The notes below the pieces were generated by a model, which made no database searches, was not told the DNA's origin, and saw only the letters and a list, made by a program, of their open reading frames with translations. Below are positions 15,351 to 23,456 of a DNA stretch of 33,242 nucleotides, piece after piece. Location: NCBI GenBank assembly GCA_937863965.1, contig CALMIQ010000001.1, forward strand, positions 1-33,242. The letters run 5' to 3'. Both the position numbers and the translations under genes were made by a program. This DNA comes from an uncultured Micropruina sp. (GTDB lineage: Bacteria > Actinomycetota > Actinomycetes > Propionibacteriales > Propionibacteriaceae). How positions within the stretch are numbered: the first letter of the stretch is position 1; each line of letters starts with the position of its first letter.

Positions 15351-15803
15351 ATGGATCGGGTGATCGTGTTCAACGCGGGTGCCGATCAGGTGCTGCACCA
15401 CGTGTCGCTGCAGCACGCCATCGCGATGCTGTACCGCGACGTCGCGCGGGTGCACGCGGCGGTTCCGGGTCGCATGTTCGGCCCCTACCCGCAGCCTGAG
15501 TCCCTGGAGCTGGTCAGCTACGTGTACACCCGCTGGCTGTACCTGAACCGGCGGGTGCCCTGCACGCTGGTCAACGTGCTGCGCCGCGACGGCCACCGGT
15601 GCGCCTACTGCGGGCGTCCGGCGTCCACGCGTGACCACGTCGTTCCGCGCAGCCGCGGCGGTCCGACGTCCTGGCTCAACCTGGTCGCCGCCTGCGAGCC
15701 GTGCAACTCGTTCAAGCGCGACCGGACGCCGGAACAGGCCGGCCTGCGGCTGCGGGTGCGGCCGTTCGTGCCGGCCCCGGCCGACCTCCGCTCGCCCGCC
15801 TAG
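15351..15803 (+). CDS. HNH endonuclease, co-transcribed with rtcB
   Basis: This 150-residue protein ends with a classic HNH nuclease domain: CxxC at Cys84-Cys87 (CAYC), catalytic DH at Asp95-His96 in RDHVVPRSRGG, Asn110, and CEPCN at Cys115-Cys118 for the structural zinc. The N-terminal 80 residues start DRVIVFNAGADQVLHHVSLQHAIAML, a distant form of the N-terminal segment found in many actinobacterial stand-alone HNH proteins. GGGAGGG lies seven bases upstream of the ATG at 15351. The gene follows rtcB by 20 bases, so nucleic-acid cutting and RNA ligation may be linked. Its last 92 bases overlap the reading frame of the degraded pobA on the other strand. Confidence 0.88.
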   Translation: MDRVIVFNAGADQVLHHVSLQHAIAMLYRDVARVHAAVPGRMFGPYPQPESLELVSYVYTRWLYLNRRVPCTLVNVLRRDGHRCAYCGRPASTRDHVVPRSRGGPTSWLNLVAACEPCNSFKRDRTPEQAGLRLRVRPFVPAPADLRSPA

Positions 15804-16999
15804 CCGACCAGGCGGCGACCGGCAGGCCGGTGTAGCTGTCGGCGAACCAGCGGGCCAGCGGGCCGCCGTCGGCGAGGGTGCGGAGCTGTTCCGCGCGCAG
15901 CTCCTCACCGAACGCGTCGGCGTCCAGGCGGTGCAGCAGATCGGTCATCCACCAGGAGAAATGCGTCACCTGCCAGACCCGGCGCAGGCACTGTTCCTGG
16001 TAGCCGTCGAGGGCGCTCTCGTCGCCGCGCAGCAGCGCCCGCCCCAGCCCGTGGGACAGCCGCGCCATGTCGGCCACCGCCAGGTTGAGCCCCTTGGCTC
16101 CGCTCGGCGGGACGACGTGGGCGGCGTCCCCGCCCAGGAACAGCCGGCCGAAACGCATCCGGCGATGGACGACGCTGCGCAGCGGGGTGACCGACGATTC
16201 CAGGAACCGTCCCTCGTTTGACCGGGCTGTCGGGGAGGTCGAGCCGGCGGTGCAGCTGTTCCCAGATCCGGTCCTCGCTCCAGTCGGCGAGGGTGTCGCC
16301 GGCGGGCACCTGCAGGTACAGCCGGCTGATCTCCGGCGTCCGCATGGAGGCCAGCGCGAACCCCTTCGGGTGCCGGGCGTAGATCAGTTCGTGGCTGGGC
16401 GGCGCGGCCGCCACCAGCACCCCGAGCCAGGACGCCGGGTAGCTGCGTTGCAGCGTCTGCCGGTCCTCGGCGTCCAGCAGCCGGGCGGTGACGCCGTGGG
16501 CGCCGTCGACGCCGGCGACGTACCGTGCCGTGATCGTGGTCTCCCCCGCCTCGTCGCGGCAGCGGATGCTGACCCGGTCGTCGTCGAGCCCGTCCACGCC
16601 GGTCACCTCGGTGCCGAACCTCAGCGGCAGCCCGTCCGCCTCGCGCCGTTCGATCAGGTCGCGGACGAGTTCGCGCTGCCCGTATACGGTGACCGACTTG
16701 GCGGTGAGGGCACCGAAGTCGATCCGGTGCCGCACCATCCGGTCGCCGGCCCGGTGCTGCAGCTGGACGCCGTCGTGCACCAGCCGCTCGGCCAGCATCC
16801 GCTCGCCGACCCCCAGTTCGACCAGCAGCTCGGCCACCGGCTGCTCGATGATGCCGGCCCGGACGCGCCCCAGCACGTACGCGCGCGAGCGGCGCTCCAG
16901 CACCACCGCGTCGATGCCCTGCAGCTGCAGCATCCGGGCGAGCACCAGGCCCGCCGGTCCGGCCCCGATGATCGCGACATCGGTGTGGATCGGGTTCAT
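15712..16999 (-). pseudogene. pobA: 4-hydroxybenzoate 3-monooxygenase, frameshifted
   Basis: The two parts align along the whole of PobA, the NADPH-dependent FAD hydroxylase that makes protocatechuate from 4-hydroxybenzoate. The first part starts at ATG 16999 (MNPIHTDVAIIGAGPAGL) and contains the FAD GxGxxG motif, RVRAGIIEQ, TVYGQREL and DGAHG. After SPVKRGT, at about 16207-16208, one extra base shifts the frame. The other frame continues FLESSVTPLRSVVHRRMRFG and then the second FAD motif LGGDAAHVVPPSGAKGLNLA. The remaining residues agree with PobA through TGLP, then run about 30 residues past the normal end to the stop at 15712. SD GGAAGG precedes the start, which overlaps the chorismate-lyase stop (ATGA). 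A single-base sequencing error would restore it. Confidence 0.85.
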
Positions 17000-17667
17000 C
17001 GGTTCCTTCCGTCGGTGTGTGGAGCGTCGAAGAGCGCCGGCGCGAACCACTCGACGAAGTAGCCCAGCGGATGCCCGCTGAGCGGCAGCGTCATCACGTA
17101 CTCGCGCCCGGGCACCTGCTCGTCGTCGGCACGGACGCCGGCCAGGTGCGCCGCCCAACGCCCCGCCGGACGCCGGCCCCAGCCGGTCAGCCGGCGTCCG
17201 GTGACCACGCCGGCGGCGTGCAGGGTGGGCCCGATCGGAGCCTCGGTACCGGACAGAGTCCGGACGACGGTCTCGGGCAGCCGGTCGAGCACCAGGGCCA
17301 CCGTTGCGGTCGCCCACACCCGGGAGGGGCCGCCGAGCAGCACCTCGCGGACCAGCAGCGATTCGCTGGGCAGCAGCTCCAGCAGGTCGTGGGCGCGCCG
17401 CAGCTCCGCGGCGACCGTCGAGCCGACCGTGCCGGTGTACGCGCTGGCGCCGCTGTCCAGGGCGGCCAGGTCGTCGGTCGCGGCGACCACCCAGTGCTGC
17501 AGCGGCCGCGAGGTGATCCGTTCGCCGGTGAGCACCTGCAGCGACGTGGTGGTCAGCCCGTCGCCGCGCAGCACCAGTTGCTCCAGGCGTCCCAGGCCGG
17601 GCAGTCGGTCGGTGGCCGGGCCGCGCCGCCGCGTCCGTTCAGCCAACGCGGGCACCGAGCGCGTCAC
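16996..17667 (-). CDS. Chorismate lyase (UbiC/DUF98-like), 4-hydroxybenzoate-forming
   Basis: This 223-residue protein resembles chorismate pyruvate-lyase, which splits chorismate into 4-hydroxybenzoate and pyruvate. The N-terminal segment LEQLVLRGDGLTTTSLQVLTG fits the DUF98 start. The core LLPSESLLVREVLL, VWATATVALVLDRLP and VRTLSGTEAPIGPTL lines up with LLPKESRYWLREILL...LGKTPLGRYL of E. coli UbiC, with the conserved Arg and Gly in place. The start GTG at 17667 overlaps the NRPS-like gene by 29 bases; GTG 17655 is an alternative. The stop overlaps the pobA start by four bases. Its product would be the substrate of the pobA product, so the two genes form a route to 3,4-dihydroxybenzoate. 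Confidence 0.78.
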   Translation of the reverse strand: MTRSVPALAERTRRRGPATDRLPGLGRLEQLVLRGDGLTTTSLQVLTGERITSRPLQHWVVAATDDLAALDSGASAYTGTVGSTVAAELRRAHDLLELLPSESLLVREVLLGGPSRVWATATVALVLDRLPETVVRTLSGTEAPIGPTLHAAGVVTGRRLTGWGRRPAGRWAAHLAGVRADDEQVPGREYVMTLPLSGHPLGYFVEWFAPALFDAPHTDGRNR

Positions 17668-19792
17668 CCACCAGCGCCGCGATCCGGTTCACGTACGGCG
17701 GCTTCAGGATCGCGACATGGCCGCATTCCACCTCGTGCAACCGGCGTTCCCCGGTCAGCACGTGGCGCCACCAGCCGCGGTCGTCCAGGTTCTCGGGGGT
17801 CAGGAACACCTCGGTCGGCCCGTCCCAGGGCCGCACCCGGTACCACTCGGTGAGCCGCAGCCCGTGCTGGAAGAAGACCTGGTCGCGCACCGCAGGCGGG
17901 TACGGATAGAGCCCGGCCCCCAGCAGTTGCAGCCGGGTCAGCCACAGCTCGCGGGCGCTCTGCCGGTGACCGCCGGGAATCCGGATCTCGGGCGCCTCTC
18001 CCCCGCCGAGCCGGGCCAGGCGTCCGGGCAGCAGGGTGTCGAGCAGCACGGTCAGGGCGACGTCGTAGCCGCGCTCGCGCAGCAGGTGCGCGGTCTCCAG
18101 GGCGAACAGGCCGCCCAGCGAGTGCCCGATCAACACCACCCGGCCGGGCGGCTGCTGCCGCTCCACCAGCGCCGCGTAGCGCCGCGCGGCGCGCCGCACC
18201 GACCAGTCCGGGATCGCCCGCCGCTCCAGGCCGCGCACCTGGAAGGCGTGCACCGGATGACTGGCGTCCAGTTTCCGGGCCAGATCGGCGAACAGATAGG
18301 CGGGCCCGCCGGCGCCCGAGAAGCAGTAGACCGGCACACCGTCGCCCTCGCGCAGGGTGACCATGACGCCGCCCAGCCGGTCGAGGCTGGGATGCTGGCC
18401 GGCGCTCTCCTTCACCCGGGCCGCGAACGCCGCCAGGGTGGGCGCGGCGGCCAGGTCGGAGCCGCGCAGGTCGATGCCGTCCTCGGCCAGCGCGGCCAGC
18501 ATCTCCTCCACCGCCAGCGAATCGCCGCCCAGTTCGGCGAAGCTCTCGTCGCGGCCGACGGTCTCCAGCCGCAGCACGTCGCACCAGACGGCCGAGACCA
18601 GCGCCTCCCACTGGTCGGCCGGCACGGTCAGGTTCGAGCGGCGTTCGGTGAAGGCCTCCGCGGTGCGCTGCGGCTCGCCCCAGTAGCCGGACGCCAGGAA
18701 CGGCGAGCTGACCTCCAGCACGCCGACGTCGCCCGTCGGCAGCGGACGCCCGTCGTCGGCGACCGGTGTGATCGTCTTGTTCAGCGCCACCCGTCCGGCC
18801 GGGATCTGGCCGGCCGGCAGCGGGTCGCCGCTGGCCACCCGGAAGAAGCTGAGATGCCCGGTCTCCGACGATCCGACGTAGTTGGCGTAGTCGGCGTTGG
18901 GCAGGTAGCCGCGGGAGGCCGCGACATCGCGGCCGTGGATCGGCTCGCCGCAGGTGGTCAGCAGCCGGATCGCCGGGAAGCGCTCCAGGCTCAGGCTGCC
19001 GTTCAGGTGCCGCAGCATGGACGGCGTGCAGTGCAGGGTGGTGATGCCCCGGTCGGTCAGCCAGCCGGCGATCTCACCGATGCTCCGCTGCCGGGGGTCG
19101 AAGCTCTCCACCAGGCAGCCGTTCAGCACCGCCATGAAGAGCACCTCCTGGCCGGCTGCGTAGGCCGGCGGCAGCAGCATCGCGCAGACGTCACCGGGCT
19201 CGAGCCCGAACTCCTGGCGGCTGGTCGCCGCGCCGTTGACCACGGCGGCGTGGCTGAGCACGACGCCCTTGGGGGCGCCGGTCGAGCCGGAGGTGTAGAC
19301 CAGGGTGGCGGGGCGGGCGCCGTCAGGACGCCGGACCTCGCGGACGCCGGGCACCCCGCTCTCCCAGGCGTCCGCGGTCGCCAGCACGCCGACGGCGCCC
19401 GCCTCGTCCGCGAGCTTCCGCAGTTCGGCGTCGACGATCGTGGCGGTGGCCCCCGACGTGGCCAGGATGTGCCGCAGCCGGGCCACCGGCAGTTGCGGAT
19501 CGAGCAGCACCAGCGGCGTCCCGGCGTAGACCAGGGCGATCGCAACGGCCAGTGCCCGGGCCGATCCGCCGAGCACGCCGACCGGGGCCGCACCCGCGCC
19601 GCGGGCCGCGAACTCCCGGCACAGCCCGGCCAGTTCGCCGTAGCCCACCGTCGCGCCGGATGCGTCGCGGATGGCCGTCTTCTCGGCGTCCACAACGCCG
19701 AACACGACCTCCAACTGGTCGCACAACGGCGTCGTGGACCACGGATCCGGAGTCGTCACCCCGGTCGCCGGCGGCACTTCCTGAGCCAGCAT
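17639..19792 (-). CDS. NRPS-like A-T-TE protein with incomplete adenylation domain
   Basis: The 717-residue protein has an adenylation core (about 30-385), a carrier domain (about 390-460) and a thioesterase (about 480-715). Motifs seen are TSGSTGAPKG (167-176), the A5-like YVGSSETG (305-312), LPTGDVGVLE and SGYWGEP; carrier LGGDSL (Ser425); TE nucleophile GHSLGG (Ser558) and base His692 in ECGHVAILK. The usual Asp after A4 is not seen (PPAYAAGQE), which argues against an alpha-amino acid substrate. The A domain jumps from TAEAFTERR directly to the carrier domain near residue 385, so the C-terminal subdomain with motifs A8 and A10 (catalytic Lys) is absent. It is first in an operon with chorismate lyase and pobA. 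AAGGGGGG precedes ATG 19792, and an iron box lies upstream. Confidence 0.82.
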   Translation of the reverse strand: MLAQEVPPATGVTTPDPWSTTPLCDQLEVVFGVVDAEKTAIRDASGATVGYGELAGLCREFAARGAGAAPVGVLGGSARALAVAIALVYAGTPLVLLDPQLPVARLRHILATSGATATIVDAELRKLADEAGAVGVLATADAWESGVPGVREVRRPDGARPATLVYTSGSTGAPKGVVLSHAAVVNGAATSRQEFGLEPGDVCAMLLPPAYAAGQEVLFMAVLNGCLVESFDPRQRSIGEIAGWLTDRGITTLHCTPSMLRHLNGSLSLERFPAIRLLTTCGEPIHGRDVAASRGYLPNADYANYVGSSETGHLSFFRVASGDPLPAGQIPAGRVALNKTITPVADDGRPLPTGDVGVLEVSSPFLASGYWGEPQRTAEAFTERRSNLTVPADQWEALVSAVWCDVLRLETVGRDESFAELGGDSLAVEEMLAALAEDGIDLRGSDLAAAPTLAAFAARVKESAGQHPSLDRLGGVMVTLREGDGVPVYCFSGAGGPAYLFADLARKLDASHPVHAFQVRGLERRAIPDWSVRRAARRYAALVERQQPPGRVVLIGHSLGGLFALETAHLLRERGYDVALTVLLDTLLPGRLARLGGGEAPEIRIPGGHRQSARELWLTRLQLLGAGLYPYPPAVRDQVFFQHGLRLTEWYRVRPWDGPTEVFLTPENLDDRGWWRHVLTGERRLHEVECGHVAILKPPYVNRIAALVGDALGARVG

Positions 19793-19835
19793 GAACCCCC
19801 CTTGTCACCACACTCTGAGAACGATCGGATGATGG

Positions 19836-19854
19836 TTAGGTAATGCTAACCTAA
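19836..19854. promoter_or_regulatory. DtxR/IdeR-type iron box before the NRPS-like operon
   Basis: TTAGGTAATGCTAACCTAA matches the iron-box consensus at 17 of 19 positions. It lies 44 bases before the NRPS-like start (19792, minus strand) and 64 bases before the secreted-protein fragment (19918, plus strand), so it can control both directions. Confidence 0.85.
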
Positions 19855-19917
19855 ACGGCGCCGCCCCCTGAGGGAGGTTCGGGGGGCGGACCACAGCCAA
19901 CAGCAGGAGGAGAAGCA

Positions 19918-20280
19918 GTGCGCACGCAAGACCAACGAACAAACGGGGGCGCGACACGTCATGCCCCCCGAGCGCTGGGGGGTGTGGTCGCTCTCGGGTT
20001 GCTCCTGGGCTCCCTGGCTGCGGCGCCGCCGGCGCGGGCAGCCACGGTCGACGTCGGCGGACGCACGTTCGACGTGCAGAGCGCGACCGTCGGCCAGGAT
20101 CACTACCAGGTGGCCTACTCGGAGCGGAACGACGTCGTCTGGGTGACCGCCACCACGCACAACTGGGACAGCGGCGCGCCGCGCGCCGACGTGTCGACGA
20201 TCAGCAAGCTGAACCCGCAGACGCTGCAGGTGATCAGCACGATCACGCCGCGGACGCTGGACGCCGGCACCGCCGGCGAC
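19918..20280 (+). pseudogene. Secreted beta-propeller-like protein, N-terminal fragment
   Basis: The frame starts with GTG 19918, seven bases after AGGAGG. A Sec signal peptide is visible: charged start MRTQDQRTNGG, core LGGVVALGLLLGSLAA and a cleavage site near ARA-ATVDV. The next 80 residues (VAYSERNDVVWVTATTHNW...ISKLNPQTLQVISTI) look like the first blade of a YncE-type beta-propeller. After about LDAGT (near 20266-20285) similarity stops and the frame only continues, to 20514, as the antisense of an epimerase fragment. The gene is therefore cut. An iron box lies upstream, so the intact protein may have served iron acquisition. Confidence 0.6.
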
Positions 20281-20460
20281 GGTGCCGCGGTCGGTGACGG
20301 AACCGACGATGAGTTCGACGTCGGCGTCGGCCAGGTTCGCCCGGCGTCCGGTGCTCAGGTCGTCGAGCACCCGGACGCTGGCGCCGGGCAGCTCGCGGAG
20401 CAGGCGGTCGACGACGGTGGAGCCGATGAAGCCGGCGCCGCCGGTCACCAACACGAGCAT
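20281..20460 (-). pseudogene. NAD-dependent epimerase/dehydratase, N-terminal fragment
   Basis: The reverse strand has a good start: GGAGG seven bases before ATG 20460, then MLVLVTGGAGFIGS, the Rossmann GxxGxxG motif of extended short-chain dehydrogenases, followed by VRVLDDLSTGRRANL and a DVTDR-like segment. These fit UDP-sugar epimerases. After about 60 residues (VTDRGTVA) the family pattern ends and the frame becomes antisense to the secreted-protein fragment. Full-length relatives have about 300 residues, so roughly 80 % is missing. An iron box at 20518-20536 lies upstream. The exact junction is uncertain by some 20 bases. Confidence 0.68.
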
Positions 20461-20517
20461 GGGTCTGCCTCCAGGAGCTGTTTCGGGGGATGGTCGGACG
20501 ACCATGTCCGATGATAC

Positions 20518-20536
20518 TTAGGTAAGCCTAACCTAC
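20518..20536. promoter_or_regulatory. DtxR/IdeR-type iron box before the epimerase fragment
   Basis: TTAGGTAAGCCTAACCTAC matches the iron-box consensus at 17 of 19 positions. It lies about 60 bases before the truncated epimerase (start 20460, minus strand) and downstream of the ABC exporter gene. It now appears to drive only a gene fragment. Confidence 0.85.
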
Positions 20537-20590
20537 GTCAGATGGCGGGCGGGCTAGCGCCGGTTCCAGAGCCCGGACGCCGTCCGGCGG

Positions 20591-22375
20591 TCAGTCCGCC
20601 CAGGCGGCTTCCCCGGTCTGCACCGACCAGAGCGCGGCATAGCCGCCGCCCGCGGCGACCAGTTCGTCGTGCGTGCCCGACTCGACGATCCGGCCGGCGT
20701 CCAGCACCCAGATCCGGTCCGCGTGCCGCACCGTCGAGAGCCGGTGGGCGACCACGATCGCCGTCCGGTTCCGGGTGGCCTCGCGCAGCGAGCGCTGGAT
20801 GGCGGCCTCGGTCTCGTTGTCGACCGCGCTGGTCGCCTCGTCCAGCACCAGCACGGCCGGGTCGCGCAGCAGTGCCCGGGCCAGCGCCATGCGCTGACGC
20901 TGGCCGCCCGACAGGGTCACGCCCCGCTCGCCGACCCAGCTGTCCAGGCCGTCGGGCAGGGCGTCGATGAAGTCCAGCGCGGCCGCCGACTCGGCGGCGG
21001 CCCGGATCTCGGCGCGGGTGGCGTCCGGGCGTCCGTAGGCGATGTTGTCGGCGACGGTGCCGGCGAACAGGTAGACGTCCTGGGCGACGTAGCCGGTCGA
21101 GCCGCGCAGTGAATCCCAGTCGAGATCCCGGACGTCGGTGCCGTCCAGCAGCACCGCCCCCGAGCGCGGGTCGTCGAAGCGCAGCACCAGCCGCAGCAGC
21201 GAGGACTTGCCGGCGCCGGTGGAGCCGACGATCGCGTGGGTCTGGCCCGCCGGCACGATCAGGTCGATGCCGTGCAGCACGTCGGGGCCGTCGGCGTAGC
21301 CGGCCCGGACGCCGCGCAGCTCGATCCGTCCGCCCACCGGCTGCGGCAGCGAGAGGCGTCCGGCGGGGACGGTGATCGGGACGTCCAGCAGGGCCAGGAT
21401 GCGGCTGGCCGAGGCGCGTCCGCGCTGGTACAGGTCGAGCACCTCGGCCACCTCGGTCAGCGGCCACAGCAGGCGCTGGGTCATGAACACCAGCACCGAG
21501 TACAGCCCGACCTCGAGGTCGCCGTTCAGGGTGGCCCAGCCGCCGAACAGCAGGGTGCAGGTGAAGCCCGCCAGGATCGCCATCCGGACCAGCGGCACGA
21601 ACGCCGCCGACGACCGGATCGCGGCCAGGTTGGCGCTCCGGTAGGCGGTGGAGACCTCCGCGATCCGGCGCCGCTCCCGGTCCTCGGCGGTGAACGCCTT
21701 GATGGTGGTGATCCCGGCCAGGTTCGCGGCCAGGACGCCGGACAGATCGGCCACGCTGGCCCGCACCGCGTCGTAGAGCGGCTCGAGCCGGCGCTGGAAC
21801 AGCAGCGAACCCACCACGATCAACGGGATCGGCAGGAACGCCAGCAGCAGCAGCTGCCAGGACGCGATCGCGAACACCGCGCCGACCAGCACCACGTTGA
21901 GCGCGGTCTGCAGGATCGCCGGCGCGCCGATGTCGAGGAACCGCTCCAGCTGGTTGACGTCGTCGTTGAGGGTGGCCAGCGTGCTGCCCTGCGGCCTGGC
22001 CTCGTGCCAGCCGACGTCCAGATGCTGCACGTGGTCGTAGGCCTCGACCCGCAGCTCGTGCTCGACCCCCTGCGCGAGCCCGCGCCACAACACCCCGGCG
22101 ACGTACTCCGAGGCCGACTCCACCACCCACACCACGGCGTTGATCACCGCCAGCCAGGCCAGCTGCTCGACCCGCGACTCGACACCCAGCACCGCGCCGA
22201 CGAAGGACGCCTCGCCGCGCACCACGACGTCCACGGCGGCCCCGATCAGCAGTTCGGGGAAGACGTCGGCGATCTTGTTGACCGTGGACGCGATGATGGC
22301 GCCCACGAAGCGTGGCCGGAAGCGGCGCTGGCGGTCCCATAGCGCCCGTAGCGGCGCCTCGGCGGTCTGGCTCAT
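20591..22375 (-). CDS. ABC exporter, fused membrane and ATPase domains
   Basis: This 594-residue half-transporter would work as a dimer to export a lipid, peptide or other small molecule. The N-terminal 320 residues hold about six transmembrane helices. The C-terminal ATPase domain has Walker A GSTGAGKSS, Q-loop VAQDVYLF, signature TLSGGQRQR, Walker B VLVLDEATS and switch His in AHRLST, all intact. The start ATG 22375 follows AGGGG by five bases. It has no iron box of its own; the nearest box is downstream. Position next to the iron locus allows a siderophore-export role, but nothing in the sequence fixes the substrate. Confidence 0.9.
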   Translation of the reverse strand: MSQTAEAPLRALWDRQRRFRPRFVGAIIASTVNKIADVFPELLIGAAVDVVVRGEASFVGAVLGVESRVEQLAWLAVINAVVWVVESASEYVAGVLWRGLAQGVEHELRVEAYDHVQHLDVGWHEARPQGSTLATLNDDVNQLERFLDIGAPAILQTALNVVLVGAVFAIASWQLLLLAFLPIPLIVVGSLLFQRRLEPLYDAVRASVADLSGVLAANLAGITTIKAFTAEDRERRRIAEVSTAYRSANLAAIRSSAAFVPLVRMAILAGFTCTLLFGGWATLNGDLEVGLYSVLVFMTQRLLWPLTEVAEVLDLYQRGRASASRILALLDVPITVPAGRLSLPQPVGGRIELRGVRAGYADGPDVLHGIDLIVPAGQTHAIVGSTGAGKSSLLRLVLRFDDPRSGAVLLDGTDVRDLDWDSLRGSTGYVAQDVYLFAGTVADNIAYGRPDATRAEIRAAAESAAALDFIDALPDGLDSWVGERGVTLSGGQRQRMALARALLRDPAVLVLDEATSAVDNETEAAIQRSLREATRNRTAIVVAHRLSTVRHADRIWVLDAGRIVESGTHDELVAAGGGYAALWSVQTGEAAWAD

Positions 22376-22428
22376 CTGGTCCCCTCGGTCGAGCGGCCCA
22401 CAAATCTACCGGCCGCTTCGGGAACGTC

Positions 22429-23406
22429 TCATAACGCCAGGGTCACCCCGACGCCGGTACGCTCCCGCAGGATCTCCCGCGCCCGCCGCACCGGTTCGAT
22501 CAGAAACGCCCGGAAATCGGCCCGCACCGCCGCCGCGGGCAGCACGTTCAACAACCAGCGGAGCGTCGTCAGTGCCTCGAAGAAGTCGAGATCGTCGAGC
22601 GAACGGTCGCTGCGCCGTCCGTACTCATCCCGAACGGCGTCGCTGAACGCGGACGCGCCGCTGCGGTCCATCAGCATGCAGGTCCAGGCGAGATCGAAGC
22701 GGGCGTCGCCGATCTGCCAATCCCAATCGATCACCCACAGCTCGTCGGTTCCGGTGACGAGCACGTTCCAGGCGTGATAGTCGCGATGCAGGATCGCCGG
22801 CCGGTCGCAGGGAACGGCCGTCCCGCGGCGTTGCAGCCAGGGCAGGATCCGCGCCAACGCCGGGTGCGCCGACTCGGCGCAGTCGCGGCGTAGCCGAGCG
22901 AGCTCCGTATCGATGTAGTCGTACGGACCCATCAGCCCGGCGGCCGGGTCGAGGCGGTTCGGATCGAGCTCATGGAGGGTGACCAGCCGCGCCGCGAACG
23001 ACCCGGTGAGCTCGGCCCGCGCGACCGCATCGGCGGCCTCGAAGACGTCCCAGAACGGCGCGCCCGGAAGGTGCTCCATGACGATGAACGGACGCCCGAG
23101 GTGACCGGCGTCCGGTTCGAAGACGAGGACGCCGGGAACCGGATAGTCCACGGCGCGCAGTTCGGTGAGCGCGCGCCGCTCGCGCCGGGCGTGCTCGCTG
23201 CCCCGCGCGTCCGGCTCGTACAGCTTGAGCACCGACGTCGCCGGGAGCCCGGCTTCCGATCCGGCCGGCGGGAGCGTGACGGTGTAGAGGCTGTTCGCCC
23301 AGCCGCCGGTCAGCGCCGTCAAGGACCGGATCGACCGCCTCTCCCGGTGCGGCACGGCCCGGGCGAGGTAGTCGTCCAGGCCGGAGCGCAGGCGCTCGAT
23401 CGTCAC
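22429..23406 (-). CDS. Aminoglycoside-phosphotransferase-family kinase
   Basis: The 325-residue protein has the APH/choline-kinase fold. A lysine in TSVLKLYEP fits the ATP-binding Lys, IVMEHLPG the hinge, HRDYHAWNVL the catalytic loop (Brenner motif), and VIDWDW the metal-binding Asp. The substrate is unknown; such proteins phosphorylate antibiotics, sugars or other small molecules, and sequence alone does not make it a resistance gene. GTG 23406 is chosen because GAGG lies five bases upstream; GTG 23412 is an alternative that adds two residues. It is followed by the ABC exporter gene in the same direction, 53 bases away. Confidence 0.85.
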   Translation of the reverse strand: MTIERLRSGLDDYLARAVPHRERRSIRSLTALTGGWANSLYTVTLPPAGSEAGLPATSVLKLYEPDARGSEHARRERRALTELRAVDYPVPGVLVFEPDAGHLGRPFIVMEHLPGAPFWDVFEAADAVARAELTGSFAARLVTLHELDPNRLDPAAGLMGPYDYIDTELARLRRDCAESAHPALARILPWLQRRGTAVPCDRPAILHRDYHAWNVLVTGTDELWVIDWDWQIGDARFDLAWTCMLMDRSGASAFSDAVRDEYGRRSDRSLDDLDFFEALTTLRWLLNVLPAAAVRADFRAFLIEPVRRAREILRERTGVGVTLAL

Positions 23407-23415
23407 TCCCACCTC

Positions 23416-23431
23416 ACCCGCGGCCGCGGGT
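23416..23431. repeat. Perfect 16-base palindrome
   Basis: ACCCGCGGCCGCGGGT is its own reverse complement. It lies between the UPF0182 gene and the phosphotransferase start at 23406. It may be an operator or a weak transcript-end hairpin; no T-run follows on either strand. Confidence 0.45.
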
Positions 23432-23456
23432 CACGGCCGCGCGGCCCGGCACCCGG

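Noticed and set aside
20281-20514. Secreted-protein frame continuing past the junction as one long protein
   Set aside because: The continuation is the antisense of a clear Rossmann-fold epimerase start with its own ribosome site, so it is not a real C-terminus.
20591-22375. ABC exporter as a dedicated siderophore exporter
   Set aside because: All motifs are generic for ABC exporters, and no iron box lies upstream; the nearest box is downstream and points to the epimerase fragment.
22429-23406. Aminoglycoside resistance gene
   Set aside because: The fold is APH-like, but this family covers many substrates and nothing here indicates antibiotic modification.
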